A stretch of 64,000 nt of DNA from Nocardia acidivorans NBRC 108247 (GCF_001625085.1 NZ_BDAW01000031.1:1-64000); one strand, 5' to 3'; shown: positions 36,924 through 46,151, counted from the first letter of the stretch. Translations and numbers: made by a program. Notes: generated by a model not told the origin, from the letters alone.

Positions 36924-38165
36924 GTGGCAGACATCTCGGTACGCGGACAGCTGGCGCTGCGGGCGGCGACGGCGGCGTCATGGGCGTCGCGGCGCGCGGG
37001 GCGCGGCAATGGTTCGATGATCGGCGGCCTGATCGCGCTGAAGATCGATCCGACGATCATGACCCAGCTGGGGCGGGGCCGGCGCACGGTGCTGGTCACC
37101 GGCACCAATGGCAAATCGACCACCACCCGGATGACCACCGCCGCACTGCAGACCCTCGGCGCGGTCGCCACCCAGGCCGACGGCGCGAATATGGATGCCG
37201 GAATCGTGGCCGCGCTCACCGCGAATCGCACCGCGCGCCTGGCCGCCATCGAGGTGGACGAATTGCATCTGCCGCATGTGGCCGATGCGCTCGAACCCGC
37301 CGCGGTGGTGCTGCTCAATCTCTCCCGCGATCAGCTGGACCGGGTCGGCGAGATCAATATGATCGAGCGCCGCCTGCGCGCCGGTATGGCCCGGCACCCG
37401 AATGCCGTGCTGATCGCCAACTGTGACGATGTGCTGGTCACCTCCATCGCCTACGACCATCCCAATGTGGTGTGGGTGTCCGCCGGGAGCGGCTGGTCGG
37501 TGGACGCCACCAGCTGCCCGCGCAGCGGTGAGCCCATCCTGTGGGAGGGCGAGCACTGGTACAGCACCGGAGCCGATTTCCGGCGCCCGGAGCCGCGGTG
37601 GCGGGTGGACGAGCACACCGTCTACGGCCCCGACGGACTGGAATTGCCGCTCGCCCTTGCTCTTCCGGGGCGTGCCAATCGCGGTAACGCCGCGCAGGCG
37701 GTGGCCGCCGCCGTCGCCATTGGCGCCGACGCGGCCGCCGCGGCGAAGGCCACCGGCACCGTCACCGAGATCGCGGGCCGCTATCGCACGGTCGAGGTGC
37801 ACGGGCATTCCGCGCGCCTGCTGCTGGCCAAGAATCCGGCCGGCTGGCAGGAGGCGCTGTCCATGATCGACTCCGCCGCAACGGGTTTGGTCATCGCAGT
37901 GAACGGCCAGGTGCCCGACGGCGAGGATCTTTCCTGGCTGTGGGATGTGCGCTTCGAACATTTCGAGGGCACCCAGGTGGTGGCCGCGGGGGAGCGGGCC
38001 ACCGATCTCGCGGTGCGCCTGACCTACGCCGGTGTCGAGCACATCACCGTCGCGGATCCCTTGCGCGCCATCGCATCCTGCCCGCCCGGCCGGGTCGAGG
38101 TGCTCGCCAACTACACGGCCTTCCGTGATCTGAACCGAGACCTCGAAGAGAAGGCGCGGGCATGA
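36924..38165 (+). CDS. murT: lipid II isoglutaminyl synthase, MurT (Mur-ligase) subunit
   Basis: 413 aa. MurT activates the alpha-carboxyl of D-Glu in the lipid II stem peptide with ATP; GatD supplies ammonia. Mur-ligase features: LVTGTNGKSTTTRM (P-loop near residues 57-70), IEVDELHLPHV, VLLNLSRDQLDRVGEI, and a C-terminal DUF1727 domain (VVAAGERATDLAVRLTYAGV). The zinc-ribbon insertion normally seen between strands is reduced: SCPRSGEP and HWYSTGADF keep only one of four expected cysteines. GTG 36924 start; stop overlaps gatD by ATGA. Confidence 0.92.
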   Translation: MADISVRGQLALRAATAASWASRRAGRGNGSMIGGLIALKIDPTIMTQLGRGRRTVLVTGTNGKSTTTRMTTAALQTLGAVATQADGANMDAGIVAALTANRTARLAAIEVDELHLPHVADALEPAAVVLLNLSRDQLDRVGEINMIERRLRAGMARHPNAVLIANCDDVLVTSIAYDHPNVVWVSAGSGWSVDATSCPRSGEPILWEGEHWYSTGADFRRPEPRWRVDEHTVYGPDGLELPLALALPGRANRGNAAQAVAAAVAIGADAAAAAKATGTVTEIAGRYRTVEVHGHSARLLLAKNPAGWQEALSMIDSAATGLVIAVNGQVPDGEDLSWLWDVRFEHFEGTQVVAAGERATDLAVRLTYAGVEHITVADPLRAIASCPPGRVEVLANYTAFRDLNRDLEEKARA

Positions 38166-38872
38166 CCGACTCGACCGTACGCATCGGCCTCATCCTCCCG
38201 GACGTGATGGGCACCTACGGTGACGGCGGCAATGCCGTGGTCATCCGCCAGCGCCTGCGCATGCGCGGCCATGCCGCCGAGATCGTGGAGATCAATCTGT
38301 CGGATCCGGTCCCGGATTCGCTGGACATCTATCTGCTCGGCGGTGCGGAGGATTCGGCGCAGCGGCTGGCCACCCGGCACCTGCAGCGCTATCCCGGTCT
38401 GCAGCAGGCGGCCGGGCGCGGTACCCCGGTGCTGGCCATCTGCGCCGCCATCCAGGTGCTGGGCCACTGGTACGAGACCTCCTCGGGTGAACGGGTCGAC
38501 GGCGTCGGCCTCTTCGACGTCACCACCTCCCCGCAGGACAGGCGGGCCATCGGCGAGGTGGCCACCCAGCCGCTGCTGCCGGGCCTCACCCAGGCCCTCA
38601 CCGGTTTCGAAAACCACCGTGGCGGAACGAAACTCGGCGGCGACGCGAGTGGGCTGGCCCGGGTGACCAAGGGCGTCGGCAATGGTGTCGGCGATGGTCT
38701 CGAGGGCGTGGTGCAGGGTTCGGTGCTGGGCACCTATATGCACGGTCCCGCGCTGGCCCGCAATCCCGAACTCGCCGACTACCTGATCAAGAAGATCCTG
38801 GGCGTGGATTCGCTGTCCCCCCTGGATCTTCCGGAGGTCGACCGGTTGCGGCGCGAGCGCCTGCGCGCCTGA
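38162..38872 (+). CDS. gatD: lipid II isoglutaminyl synthase, glutamine amidotransferase subunit GatD
   Basis: 236-aa class-I-like glutaminase (CobB/CobQ type) that feeds ammonia to MurT for amidation of peptidoglycan stem D-Glu. Catalytic Cys94 in VLAICAAIQVLGHWYE and His194 in GTYMHGPALARNP are both present, as is the substrate loop FENHRGGTKLG. Start overlaps murT stop by four bases (ATGA), ensuring stoichiometric production. Matches the murT-gatD order conserved across Gram-positive bacteria. Confidence 0.95.
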   Translation: MTDSTVRIGLILPDVMGTYGDGGNAVVIRQRLRMRGHAAEIVEINLSDPVPDSLDIYLLGGAEDSAQRLATRHLQRYPGLQQAAGRGTPVLAICAAIQVLGHWYETSSGERVDGVGLFDVTTSPQDRRAIGEVATQPLLPGLTQALTGFENHRGGTKLGGDASGLARVTKGVGNGVGDGLEGVVQGSVLGTYMHGPALARNPELADYLIKKILGVDSLSPLDLPEVDRLRRERLRA

Positions 38873-39015
38873 CCGGGCGCGGCTTGTACCACGTCGCAAC
38901 CGCGACACATAGCCGACACGCATGACCATTCTCGTGGCGCACGACGAATGTGTTGTTGCGCGGCCGACCGACCGGTAATCTCGCGCGCGGCCTACTTGAT
39001 GAGGGAGGTGGCCGG

Positions 39016-40644
39016 TTGCGCAGGCGCGCCATGTTCAAGGCCGCGGGTGCCGCGGCTCTGCTCGCGGGCATGGGTTCGGGTGCCGCCGCGCGCGGTGCCG
39101 GATCCGCTTCGGCCAATCCGGTGTGGAACGCGCTGTTCCAGGCGTGGGTGCCGGAGATCTTCGCGCCGCTGCCGGATCCGCCCGAGCACACCGAGGCGAT
39201 CGTCATCGGCTCCGGCTTCGGCGCGGCCGTGACCGCACTGCGACTGGCCCAGGCGGGCATCGCCAATACCGTGCTCGAGCGCGGATCGCGCTGGCCCAAT
39301 GATCCCAATCGGGAGATCTTCACCGGCGACGATCTCCCCGACGGCCGCGGCTTCTGGCATCGCTCCAGCTTCACCGGCGTCACCAAGGTGCCGATGACCT
39401 TCGCCGATTTCGGCGGCGTGCTGGATATCACCGAATTCGGCGGTATCGATGTGTGGCGCGGAGCCGCGGTGGGCGGCGGATCGATCGTCTTCACCGGGGC
39501 CATGGTCGCGCCGCCGCGCAATATCTTCGATTCGCTCTACGGCGGTATCGCCGACTACGACGAACTCGATCGCGTCTACTACCCGCGGGTGCGGGAGATG
39601 CTGCGGCTGAGCCCCATGCCCGCCGATATCTACAACTCCGCGCCCTTCTCGCATTCGCGGGTATGGGACCGGCAGGTGCGGACGGCGGGTTATGAACCGC
39701 TGCCCAATGATTCGATCTTCAACTGGGATGTGCTGCGCGCCGAACTCGCGGGTGCCTCGCGCGCCTCGGCGACCGCCGCGCGCAGTAATCTCGGCAACTC
39801 CAATGGCGCCAAGTTCGATCTGAATCAGAACTATCTGCGCTACGCCGAGGGCACCGGCCGCACCGGCATCTTCCCCGGGCACCGGGTGGACGCCATCGGC
39901 CAGGACGGCGGCGGCAAATTCGTGGTCTCGGTGACCAAACTGGCCCCGACCGGTGAAGTGCTGGCCACCCGCACCCTCACCTGTGATCGGCTGTTCCTCG
40001 GCGCGGGCTCGATCGGCACCTCCGAACTGCTGGTGCGCGCCCAGGCCACCGGCACCCTGCCCAATCTCAATGAGCACATCGGCGACGGCTGGGGCACCAA
40101 TGGCGATGCGGTGCTGGCGCGCAGCGTCACCGAGCCGACCCTCACCGGCGGCGGCGTGCCCAGCGCCAGCCGTATCCACGATGCGTCCGGTATGCCGCTG
40201 ACGCTCGAAAACTGGTTCGTACCGGGCATTCCGGTGGACACCCTGGCCATCGCCTCGCTCGGTATCGCGCTCGATCCGACCCGCGCCCGCTTCGGCTATG
40301 ACCGCGCCCGCAATACCGTCGGCCTGAATTGGCCGCGCGCGGCACAGGATCAGGTGGTCGCGGCCTGCCGCGCGGTGGACCGGCGCATCGCGGGCAGTTC
40401 CAACTCCTCGGTCGACTACTCAGTGATCGGGTACGACGCCAATGCCGCCTTCACCGCGCATCCGCTCGGCGGCGCGGTCTACGGCCGGGCGACCGATGCG
40501 TACGGTCGCGTGCACGGCCACCCCGGTCTGTACGTGATGGACGGCGCGGGTATTCCGGGCAGTACCGCCACGGTGAATCCGTCGCTCACCATCACCGCTC
40601 TCGCCGAACGCAATATCGAGGCGATTATCGGCGCGGGCCGCTGA
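39016..40644 (+). CDS. Tat-exported GMC oxidoreductase, cholesterol-oxidase-like
   Basis: 542 aa from a TTG start at 39016, chosen because GGGAGG lies seven bases upstream and the start places RRRAMFKAAGAAALLAG, a twin-arginine signal, exactly at the N-terminus. FAD motif AIVIGSGFGAAVTALRLAQ, WRGAAVGGGSIVFTGAM, FLGAGSIGTSELLVRA, then TAHPLGGAVYGRATD and STATVNPSLTITALAERN carry the catalytic His (about 481) and Asn (about 519) of class-I cholesterol oxidases. The position matching the isomerisation Glu of the Streptomyces enzyme seems to be Asp (PVDTLAIASL). A secreted sterol or 3-hydroxysteroid oxidase is likely. No transporters adjacent. Confidence 0.78.
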   Translation: MRRRAMFKAAGAAALLAGMGSGAAARGAGSASANPVWNALFQAWVPEIFAPLPDPPEHTEAIVIGSGFGAAVTALRLAQAGIANTVLERGSRWPNDPNREIFTGDDLPDGRGFWHRSSFTGVTKVPMTFADFGGVLDITEFGGIDVWRGAAVGGGSIVFTGAMVAPPRNIFDSLYGGIADYDELDRVYYPRVREMLRLSPMPADIYNSAPFSHSRVWDRQVRTAGYEPLPNDSIFNWDVLRAELAGASRASATAARSNLGNSNGAKFDLNQNYLRYAEGTGRTGIFPGHRVDAIGQDGGGKFVVSVTKLAPTGEVLATRTLTCDRLFLGAGSIGTSELLVRAQATGTLPNLNEHIGDGWGTNGDAVLARSVTEPTLTGGGVPSASRIHDASGMPLTLENWFVPGIPVDTLAIASLGIALDPTRARFGYDRARNTVGLNWPRAAQDQVVAACRAVDRRIAGSSNSSVDYSVIGYDANAAFTAHPLGGAVYGRATDAYGRVHGHPGLYVMDGAGIPGSTATVNPSLTITALAERNIEAIIGAGR

Positions 40645-40729
40645 CCGTATTGCCCGGGGCCGGAATCCGGGCGGATTCGGCCTCGGCAATTACGCTGGCG
40701 CGAGACCGTTCGATGAGGAAGGGGCCGGC

Positions 40730-41509
40730 GTGAGCGACAGCGCACCGGAGGCGGGGGAGTTCGGGCGGCGCCCATCCGCCCTGTGGACCGATCTGTTCAT
40801 GCTCGCACTGGCCGTGGTGTCGGTGGCGCTGGTGGTCTGGGTGACGTTCTTCGACGTCTCGGACCACACCTTCCGGGTGATCCGCGTACTGGACTACAGC
40901 ATCTGCGCGATCTTCCTGGTCGAATTCCTGTGGCGCTGGCGGCGCGAGGCCTGGAGCTGGACGTTCCCGTTCATCTACTGGTACGAGGTACTGGGCATGA
41001 TCCCGGTGACCAGCCCGTTCTTCCGCGGCTTCCGGCTGCTGCGGATCGTGGTGATCGCGGTCCGGCTGGGCCGGGTCGCCGATCGCGCTCTCGGCGAGCG
41101 GGTGACCGCGGCGATCGTGAACCGTTCGGTGGGCGCCATTGTCGAGGCGGTCAAGCGCCCGGTGACCATGGCGGTGCTGGACGAGGTCGGCGAGGTGTTG
41201 CGCACCGGTCACTACACCCGCAATATCGCCAATGCCCTGGAGGAGAACCGGGGTGAGCTCGATCAGATGATGCTCGAACTCATTCGCCAGGATCCGGCGC
41301 TGGGCCGGGTGCGCTATCTCCCGTTCCACGAGGACATCATTCGCGGTATCGCCGATGCCAGCTTCCGCCTGGTCTTCCAGGTGCTGGCCGATCCGCGCAC
41401 CGATGAGCTGGTGGCGGATGTGTTGCGGGAGAACATCGATCAGATGCGCGATGCGGTGCGGGCCGGGGTGCGGGTTCCGGAGTCGGTGAATCACCGGATC
41501 CCGCAATAG
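40730..41509 (+). CDS. voltage-sensor-like membrane protein (ion-channel superfamily)
   Basis: 259 aa. Four predicted N-terminal helices resemble an S1-S4 voltage-sensor: LWTDLFMLALAVVSVALVVW, VLDYSICAIFLVEFLWRWRR (acidic S2/S3-type residues), FIYWYEVLGMIPV and an arginine-bearing S4-like helix FRLLRIVVIAVRLGRVAD. The remaining half is soluble and helical with no pore helix or selectivity filter that I can see, so it may be a voltage-sensor-only or channel-like regulator rather than a conducting channel. GTG 40730 behind GAGGAAGG. Convergent with ltrA-like gene. Confidence 0.65.
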   Translation: MSDSAPEAGEFGRRPSALWTDLFMLALAVVSVALVVWVTFFDVSDHTFRVIRVLDYSICAIFLVEFLWRWRREAWSWTFPFIYWYEVLGMIPVTSPFFRGFRLLRIVVIAVRLGRVADRALGERVTAAIVNRSVGAIVEAVKRPVTMAVLDEVGEVLRTGHYTRNIANALEENRGELDQMMLELIRQDPALGRVRYLPFHEDIIRGIADASFRLVFQVLADPRTDELVADVLRENIDQMRDAVRAGVRVPESVNHRIPQ

Positions 41510-41516
41510 TTCCCGG

Positions 41517-42731
41517 TCAGATGCCGTGCCGAATGCCGTCCCGCTTCTGCGCGTAGCGCACGGTCTCCCAGGCGATCATGGCCAGCAGCACCGCGCAGAG
41601 GATGCCGAGCGCTGCGAGCGCGGGCAGCGTGGTGGCCAGCGGAATAAGTGCCAGCAGCGCCACCGAGGCCACCACGCGCGGAATCAGCCATTTATGTGTC
41701 GCGTAGTACCGGAAACCCACCAGCGCCAGCAGATAGGCCACCGCGCCCCCGTACAGGGCGTACAGCGGTATCCCGTACAGCTTGTCCTCGAGCGAATGTC
41801 CTTGCGCCCCGCCGACATAGCCGAGCACCTTCTTCAATCCCAGTGACATGGCCACGATTCCGGCGATCATCGGGAAGTGCCAGTAGGTGTAGCAGCCGCG
41901 CGCGATCTGCACCCGCCGTTCGCCCTTGGCGTGTTCCATCTCGTGCTCGACCACCAGCGCCGCGACATCGAAGTACGCCCACCACATGAGTCCGGCGATC
42001 GCGAGCCCGAGCAGCGATCCGAGGGTGATGGCCCAGGAGATCGGCAGTCCGGCCACGCCCACGCCGATCGAGACGATGGATTCGCCCAGCGCGATAATGA
42101 TGATCAGCCCGTAGCGTTCGGCAAAGTGCTTGGCGGAGTTGAGCACCCAGTCGTTTCCGGAGAATCCGGTCCACAGCATCTCCCCGGCGAGCGCGGCCAG
42201 CCAGAGCAGAATCTGCCAGTCGCCGTGACTGCGCACCCCGGCCAGCAACAGGATCGCGCTGATGGTGAGCGAGCCGGCGGCCCAGCGGATCACCTGTCCG
42301 CGCAGTTTCTCGTCCTCGGCGCTGGCCATCCAGAACACCCACAGGTGCACGAAGCGCGCGATGAGATAGGCGACCACGAAGACCAGCGGTCCGTACCAGC
42401 CGCCCGGAAGATCATGGAAGGCTTCGGGAATGGTGAGCGCGATGACGAAGGCCGCGCCCATGGCCACGAAGATGGCCACCCGCGCGATGCCCTCATCGGC
42501 CTTGACGACATTGCCGAGCCAGGAGTAGCCGATCCACATCCACCACAGCAGCATGAGGATGACCAGGGCGCGCAGCAGATTCACCGCGGTGGTCTCGTGG
42601 GCCGCCAGATCGGTGACCATGGTGAACGCGAAGACGATCACGAGGTCGAAGAAGAGTTCCAGCTGGGTGACCGAGGCGTCCCGCGCCACCGGCATTATTC
42701 GCTTACGTTGCGCACCAGGCATGCTGGACAT
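41517..42731 (-). CDS. low-temperature-requirement A (LtrA) family membrane protein
   Basis: 404 aa with about ten to twelve hydrophobic helices. The start VTQLELFFDLVIVFAFTMVT and ERYGLIIIIALGESIVSIG are signatures of the LtrA family (originally a Listeria gene needed for growth in cold; biochemical role unknown). Integral inner-membrane protein. ATG 42731. It lies 21 bases downstream of the SRPBCC gene on the same strand and may be co-transcribed. Confidence 0.85.
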   Translation of the reverse strand: MSSMPGAQRKRIMPVARDASVTQLELFFDLVIVFAFTMVTDLAAHETTAVNLLRALVILMLLWWMWIGYSWLGNVVKADEGIARVAIFVAMGAAFVIALTIPEAFHDLPGGWYGPLVFVVAYLIARFVHLWVFWMASAEDEKLRGQVIRWAAGSLTISAILLLAGVRSHGDWQILLWLAALAGEMLWTGFSGNDWVLNSAKHFAERYGLIIIIALGESIVSIGVGVAGLPISWAITLGSLLGLAIAGLMWWAYFDVAALVVEHEMEHAKGERRVQIARGCYTYWHFPMIAGIVAMSLGLKKVLGYVGGAQGHSLEDKLYGIPLYALYGGAVAYLLALVGFRYYATHKWLIPRVVASVALLALIPLATTLPALAALGILCAVLLAMIAWETVRYAQKRDGIRHGI

Positions 42732-42752
42732 ACTGCCAGGACGGACCTCCGG

Positions 42753-43325
42753 TTACGCGGTACCGAATCCGGGTTCGAGCCTGCCGCCGTAGTGCAGTGG
42801 CTGCGAATAGCTGGTGGGTTCGTATCCGGTGGTCGGTTCGGCGTACGGCGCCTGCTCCGCTTCGCCGATATCGCCGAGTCCTTCGACGCCGGTGACCGAT
42901 TCGACGAAGGCGATGAAGTTCTCGATGGCGGCCTCGCCCTCGCGGCGCGCGGTGCGCTTGAGTAGCATGCCCGGCGCGGGAATCGGCAGGTAGAGCTCGG
43001 TGTGGTACCAGATCTCGGTACCGCCGTCCTCGGTTTCGGTGAGGTCGAACCAGCCCTGGCCGCCGGCGCCGGCACTGGATTCGGAGACCTTCCAGGCGAC
43101 GCGGTTCTCGGTGCAGGTGTACTCGACGACCTGTCGGTCGGGGCGGCCCATGAGCGTGGCGGAGACGTAGGCCCGTTTGGGGCGGCCCATTTTGTCGCGG
43201 GTGGCGACCCGGACGTCCTGGTGCGAGGGGGACCAGTCAGGCAGTTGCTCGACCATGAGCAACGCCTCCATCACCTGATCTGGATCGATGTCGATGATGA
43301 AGCGGTGATCAGTTTTCGTGCGCAT
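42753..43325 (-). CDS. SRPBCC-family protein with extended C-terminal tail
   Basis: 190 aa. An SRPBCC/polyketide-cyclase fold spans residues 1-150 (TDHRFIIDIDPDQVMEALLM; TEIWYHTELYLPIPAPGML), then a low-complexity Tyr/Pro/Glu/Gly tail of about 35 residues (YAEPTTGYEPTSYSQPLHYG). Role unknown; a lipid or hydrophobic-ligand binder is likely for the fold. GGAGGGTAGGT directly before ATG 43325 supports the start. Divergent from ask across 264 bases that hold no other gene. Confidence 0.75.
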   Translation of the reverse strand: MRTKTDHRFIIDIDPDQVMEALLMVEQLPDWSPSHQDVRVATRDKMGRPKRAYVSATLMGRPDRQVVEYTCTENRVAWKVSESSAGAGGQGWFDLTETEDGGTEIWYHTELYLPIPAPGMLLKRTARREGEAAIENFIAFVESVTGVEGLGDIGEAEQAPYAEPTTGYEPTSYSQPLHYGGRLEPGFGTA

Positions 43326-43589
43326 TACCTACCCTCCAGCTTGGGCACCGATTGTGACCAGCGTCGCTCTCCGAGTCAACTGCCTCGCAGACCGTCTGGT
43401 CCTTTCTGTGCCGCCGGAATTGTGAATGTCACTGCCTAGCAATGGAATCGGAACGTACCCGCCGGTAAGTTCCGTTTACCGCTTTAGTGACCCATGCCAC
43501 ACCAACTTCCCCTCTCGGGGCCGCCGGAGGCTGCCCGGTAGTCTTGTGGGTCGGTAGCAGCAGTTTGTCGATCTTGGAGGATTCCCGCA

Positions 43590-44855
43590 GTGGCTCTCGT
43601 CGTCCAGAAGTACGGAGGATCCTCGGTCGCCACCGCCGAGCGCATCCGCAGGGTCGCCGAGCGAATTGTCGAGACGAAGAAGCAGGGCCACGATGTCGTG
43701 GTCGTCTGCTCCGCCATGGGCGATACCACCGACGAGCTACTCGATCTGGCCCAGCAGGTGGCCCCCGCGCCGCCCGCCCGCGAAATGGACATGCTGCTCA
43801 CCTCGGGTGAGCGCATCTCCAATGCGCTGGTGGCCATGGCCATTCACTCGCTCGGCGCGGAGGCCCGGTCCTTCACCGGTTCCCAGGCCGGCGTCATCAC
43901 CACCGGTACGCACGGCAATGCCAAGATCATCGATGTGGCTCCGGGCCGGGTGCAGAACGCGCTCGCCGAGGGCACCATCGTGCTGGTCGCGGGCTTCCAG
44001 GGGGTGAGCCAGGACAGTAAGGACGTCACCACGCTGGGCCGCGGCGGCTCCGATACCACCGCCGTCGCCCTGGCCGCCGCCCTCAATGCCGATGTCTGCG
44101 AGATCTACACCGATGTGGACGGCGTCTTCTCCGCCGACCCGCGCATCGTCGCCGATGCCCAGAAGCTGGACACCGTCTCCTATGAGGAGATGTTGGAGAT
44201 GGCCGCCTGTGGCTCGAAAGTTCTGATGCTGCGCTGCGTCGAGTACGCGCGCCGCTACAACGTGCCGGTTCATGTGCGTTCGTCGTACACCGACAAGACC
44301 GGCACCCTGATTTCCGGATCGATGGAGGACATCCCGTTGGAGCAGGCAATTCTCACGGGCGTCGCGCACGACCGCAGCGAGGCCAAGGTGACCGTGGTGG
44401 GCATTCCGGATAAGCCGGGCTACGCCGCCAAGGTGTTCCGGGCCGTCGCGGATGCCGAGATCAATATCGACATGGTGTTGCAGAACATCTCGAAGGTGGA
44501 GACGGGCAAGACCGACATCACCTTCACCCTGCCCAAGCTGGACGGGCCGCGCGCGGTCGAACTGCTCACCAAGGCGCAGGGCGAGATCGGTTTCTCGCAG
44601 GTGGTCTACGACGATTTCGTCGGCAAGGTCTCGCTGGTCGGCGCGGGAATGAAATCGCATCCGGGCGTCACCGCCACCTTCTGCGAATCGCTCGCCGAGG
44701 CCGGTATCAATATCGATCTCATCTCCACCTCCGAGATCCGAATCTCGGTGCTGGTCAAGGACACTGATCTGGACGAGGCCGTCAAGGTGCTGCACCAGGC
44801 GTTCGACCTGGGCGGCGACGAGGTGGCGGTCGTGCACGGCGGAACGGGGCGCTGA
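43590..44855 (+). CDS. ask: aspartate kinase (with probable internal beta-subunit start)
   Basis: 421-aa aspartokinase, first step of the aspartate pathway to lysine, threonine, methionine and diaminopimelate. N-terminal kinase domain: VQKYGGSSVATAERI, TSGERISNALVAMAI, LGRGGSDTTAVALAAAL, DVDGVFSADPRIV. Two C-terminal ACT domains bind lysine/threonine (KVTVVGIPDKPGYAAKVF; KVSLVGAGMKSHPGVTATF). As in Corynebacterium, an in-frame ATG (44322) just before the first ACT domain could give a separate 177-aa beta subunit. GTG 43590 behind TTGGAGGA. Two bases separate it from asd. Confidence 0.97.
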   Translation: MALVVQKYGGSSVATAERIRRVAERIVETKKQGHDVVVVCSAMGDTTDELLDLAQQVAPAPPAREMDMLLTSGERISNALVAMAIHSLGAEARSFTGSQAGVITTGTHGNAKIIDVAPGRVQNALAEGTIVLVAGFQGVSQDSKDVTTLGRGGSDTTAVALAAALNADVCEIYTDVDGVFSADPRIVADAQKLDTVSYEEMLEMAACGSKVLMLRCVEYARRYNVPVHVRSSYTDKTGTLISGSMEDIPLEQAILTGVAHDRSEAKVTVVGIPDKPGYAAKVFRAVADAEINIDMVLQNISKVETGKTDITFTLPKLDGPRAVELLTKAQGEIGFSQVVYDDFVGKVSLVGAGMKSHPGVTATFCESLAEAGINIDLISTSEIRISVLVKDTDLDEAVKVLHQAFDLGGDEVAVVHGGTGR

Positions 44856-44857
44856 TC

Positions 44858-45892
44858 ATGGGTGTACGGGTAGGAGTCGTCGGCGCGACCGGTCAGGTCG
44901 GCGCGGTCATGCGAAAGCTGCTGGAGGAGCGCGACTTCCCGGCCGATGAGGTGCGGTTCTTCGCGTCCGCGCGCTCGGCCGGTAAGACGCTGCCGTTCCG
45001 CGGTAAGGACATTGTCGTCGAGGACACCGAGACCGCCGATCCGACCGGTCTCGATATCGCGCTGTTCTCCGCCGGCGCCACCATGTCCCGCGTGCAGGCC
45101 CCGCGCTTCGCGGCCGCCGGTGTCACGGTCATCGACAATTCCTCGGCCTGGCGCAAGGATCCCGAGGTGCCGCTGGTGGTCTCGGAGGTGAATCCGGAGG
45201 CCACCCGCAACCTGGTCAAGGGCATTATCGCCAATCCGAACTGCACCACTATGGCGGCGATGCCGGTGCTGAAGGTGCTGCACGATCAGGCCGGTCTGCG
45301 GCGGCTCATCGTCTCCAGCTACCAGGCGGTGTCGGGCAGTGGCCTGGCCGGTGTCGAAGAGTTGGTCACCCAGGTGCGCGCGGTCATCGACGATGCCGAG
45401 AAGCTGGTGCACGACGGTTCGGCCGTGGATTTCCCGGCGCCGAACAAGTACGTCGCGCCCATCGCCTTCGATGTGATCCCGCTGGCGGGCTCGCTGGTGG
45501 ACGACGGCTCCGAGGAGACCGACGAGGATCAGAAGCTGCGCAACGAGTCTCGCAAGATTCTCGGCCTGCCCGACCTGCTGGTCAGCGGCACCTGCGTGCG
45601 CGTGCCGGTCTTCACCGGCCACTCGCTCTCGATCAATGCCGAGTTCGCCGAACCGATTTCGGTCGAGACCGCCAAGAAGCTGCTGGCCAACGCCCCCGGC
45701 GTGAAGCTGGTCGACGTCCCCACCCCCCTGGCCGCCGCCGGTATCGACGAATCCCTGGTCGGCCGCATCCGCCAGGATCCGGGCGTGCCGGACGGTCGCG
45801 GCCTGGCGCTGTTCATCTCCGGTGACAACCTGCGCAAGGGCGCCGCCCTGAATACCATTCAGATCGCGGAAGTTCTGCTCGCGGACCGCTAG
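44858..45892 (+). CDS. asd: aspartate-semialdehyde dehydrogenase
   Basis: 344 aa. NADPH-dependent reduction of aspartyl phosphate, the second step after Ask. Motifs: RVGVVGATGQVGAVMRKLL (Rossmann), ALFSAGATMSRVQAPRFA, the nucleophile in IIANPNCTTMAAMPVLKVL, SYQAVSGSGLAGVEEL and RVPVFTGHSLSINAEFAEP (catalytic His). Downstream of ask with a two-base gap, so co-expressed. A long hairpin terminates the operon 11 bases after the stop. Confidence 0.97.
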   Translation: MGVRVGVVGATGQVGAVMRKLLEERDFPADEVRFFASARSAGKTLPFRGKDIVVEDTETADPTGLDIALFSAGATMSRVQAPRFAAAGVTVIDNSSAWRKDPEVPLVVSEVNPEATRNLVKGIIANPNCTTMAAMPVLKVLHDQAGLRRLIVSSYQAVSGSGLAGVEELVTQVRAVIDDAEKLVHDGSAVDFPAPNKYVAPIAFDVIPLAGSLVDDGSEETDEDQKLRNESRKILGLPDLLVSGTCVRVPVFTGHSLSINAEFAEPISVETAKKLLANAPGVKLVDVPTPLAAAGIDESLVGRIRQDPGVPDGRGLALFISGDNLRKGAALNTIQIAEVLLADR

Positions 45893-45902
45893 TCGCGACA
45901 CA

Positions 45903-45945
45903 CGATTGGGCCGTTCGATCCACTTCGGATCGAACGGCCCAATCG
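45903..45945 (+). terminator. ask-asd terminator; left copy of a repeated hairpin
   Basis: A perfect 19-bp stem (45903-45921 with 45927-45945), loop ACTTC, followed by TCTTT. Its central 29 bases (45910-45938) recur with two differences at 48314-48342. Confidence 0.9.
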
Positions 45946-46028
45946 TCTTTCTCACATGCTTCGACTTCGTGGATGGACAGTCATCTCATCCATTGTCGCC
46001 AAAAGTGTTGCGCTGTAAGTAAATTCGA

Positions 46029-46078
46029 CTGACAGACCGTTTGTTCCCAGGTATCCTGCAACGTGTGTCCGTACGGAC
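46029..46078 (+). promoter_or_regulatory. darTG promoter with overlapping 12-bp palindrome
   Basis: CTGACA (46029-46034), 17-base spacer and TATCCT (46052-46057) form a good sigma-70 promoter. About ten bases downstream, GTCCGTACGGAC (46067-46078) is a perfect palindrome where transcription would start, a likely operator, perhaps for autoregulation. Confidence 0.6.
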
Positions 46079-46100
46079 TGCGCGGTGTCTAGGGGGATTC

Positions 46101-46151
46101 ATGCGTGAACTTGGTTGCGGATCTGGCTCGCTGTCGACGGTGGAGTGCTGA
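46101..46151 (+). CDS. short upstream ORF overlapping darT (16 aa)
   Basis: ATG 46101 follows AGGGGG at an ideal distance, a better ribosome site than any darT start has. It encodes MRELGCGSGSLSTVEC and stops at 46149-46151, inside or just before the probable darT start (GTG 46145 or TTG 46154). It may couple and limit toxin translation. No protein function implied. Confidence 0.4.
   Translation: MRELGCGSGSLSTVEC

Noticed and set aside
40730..41509. Complete voltage-gated potassium channel
   Set aside because: No pore helices or TVGYG-like filter follow the voltage-sensor-like helices.
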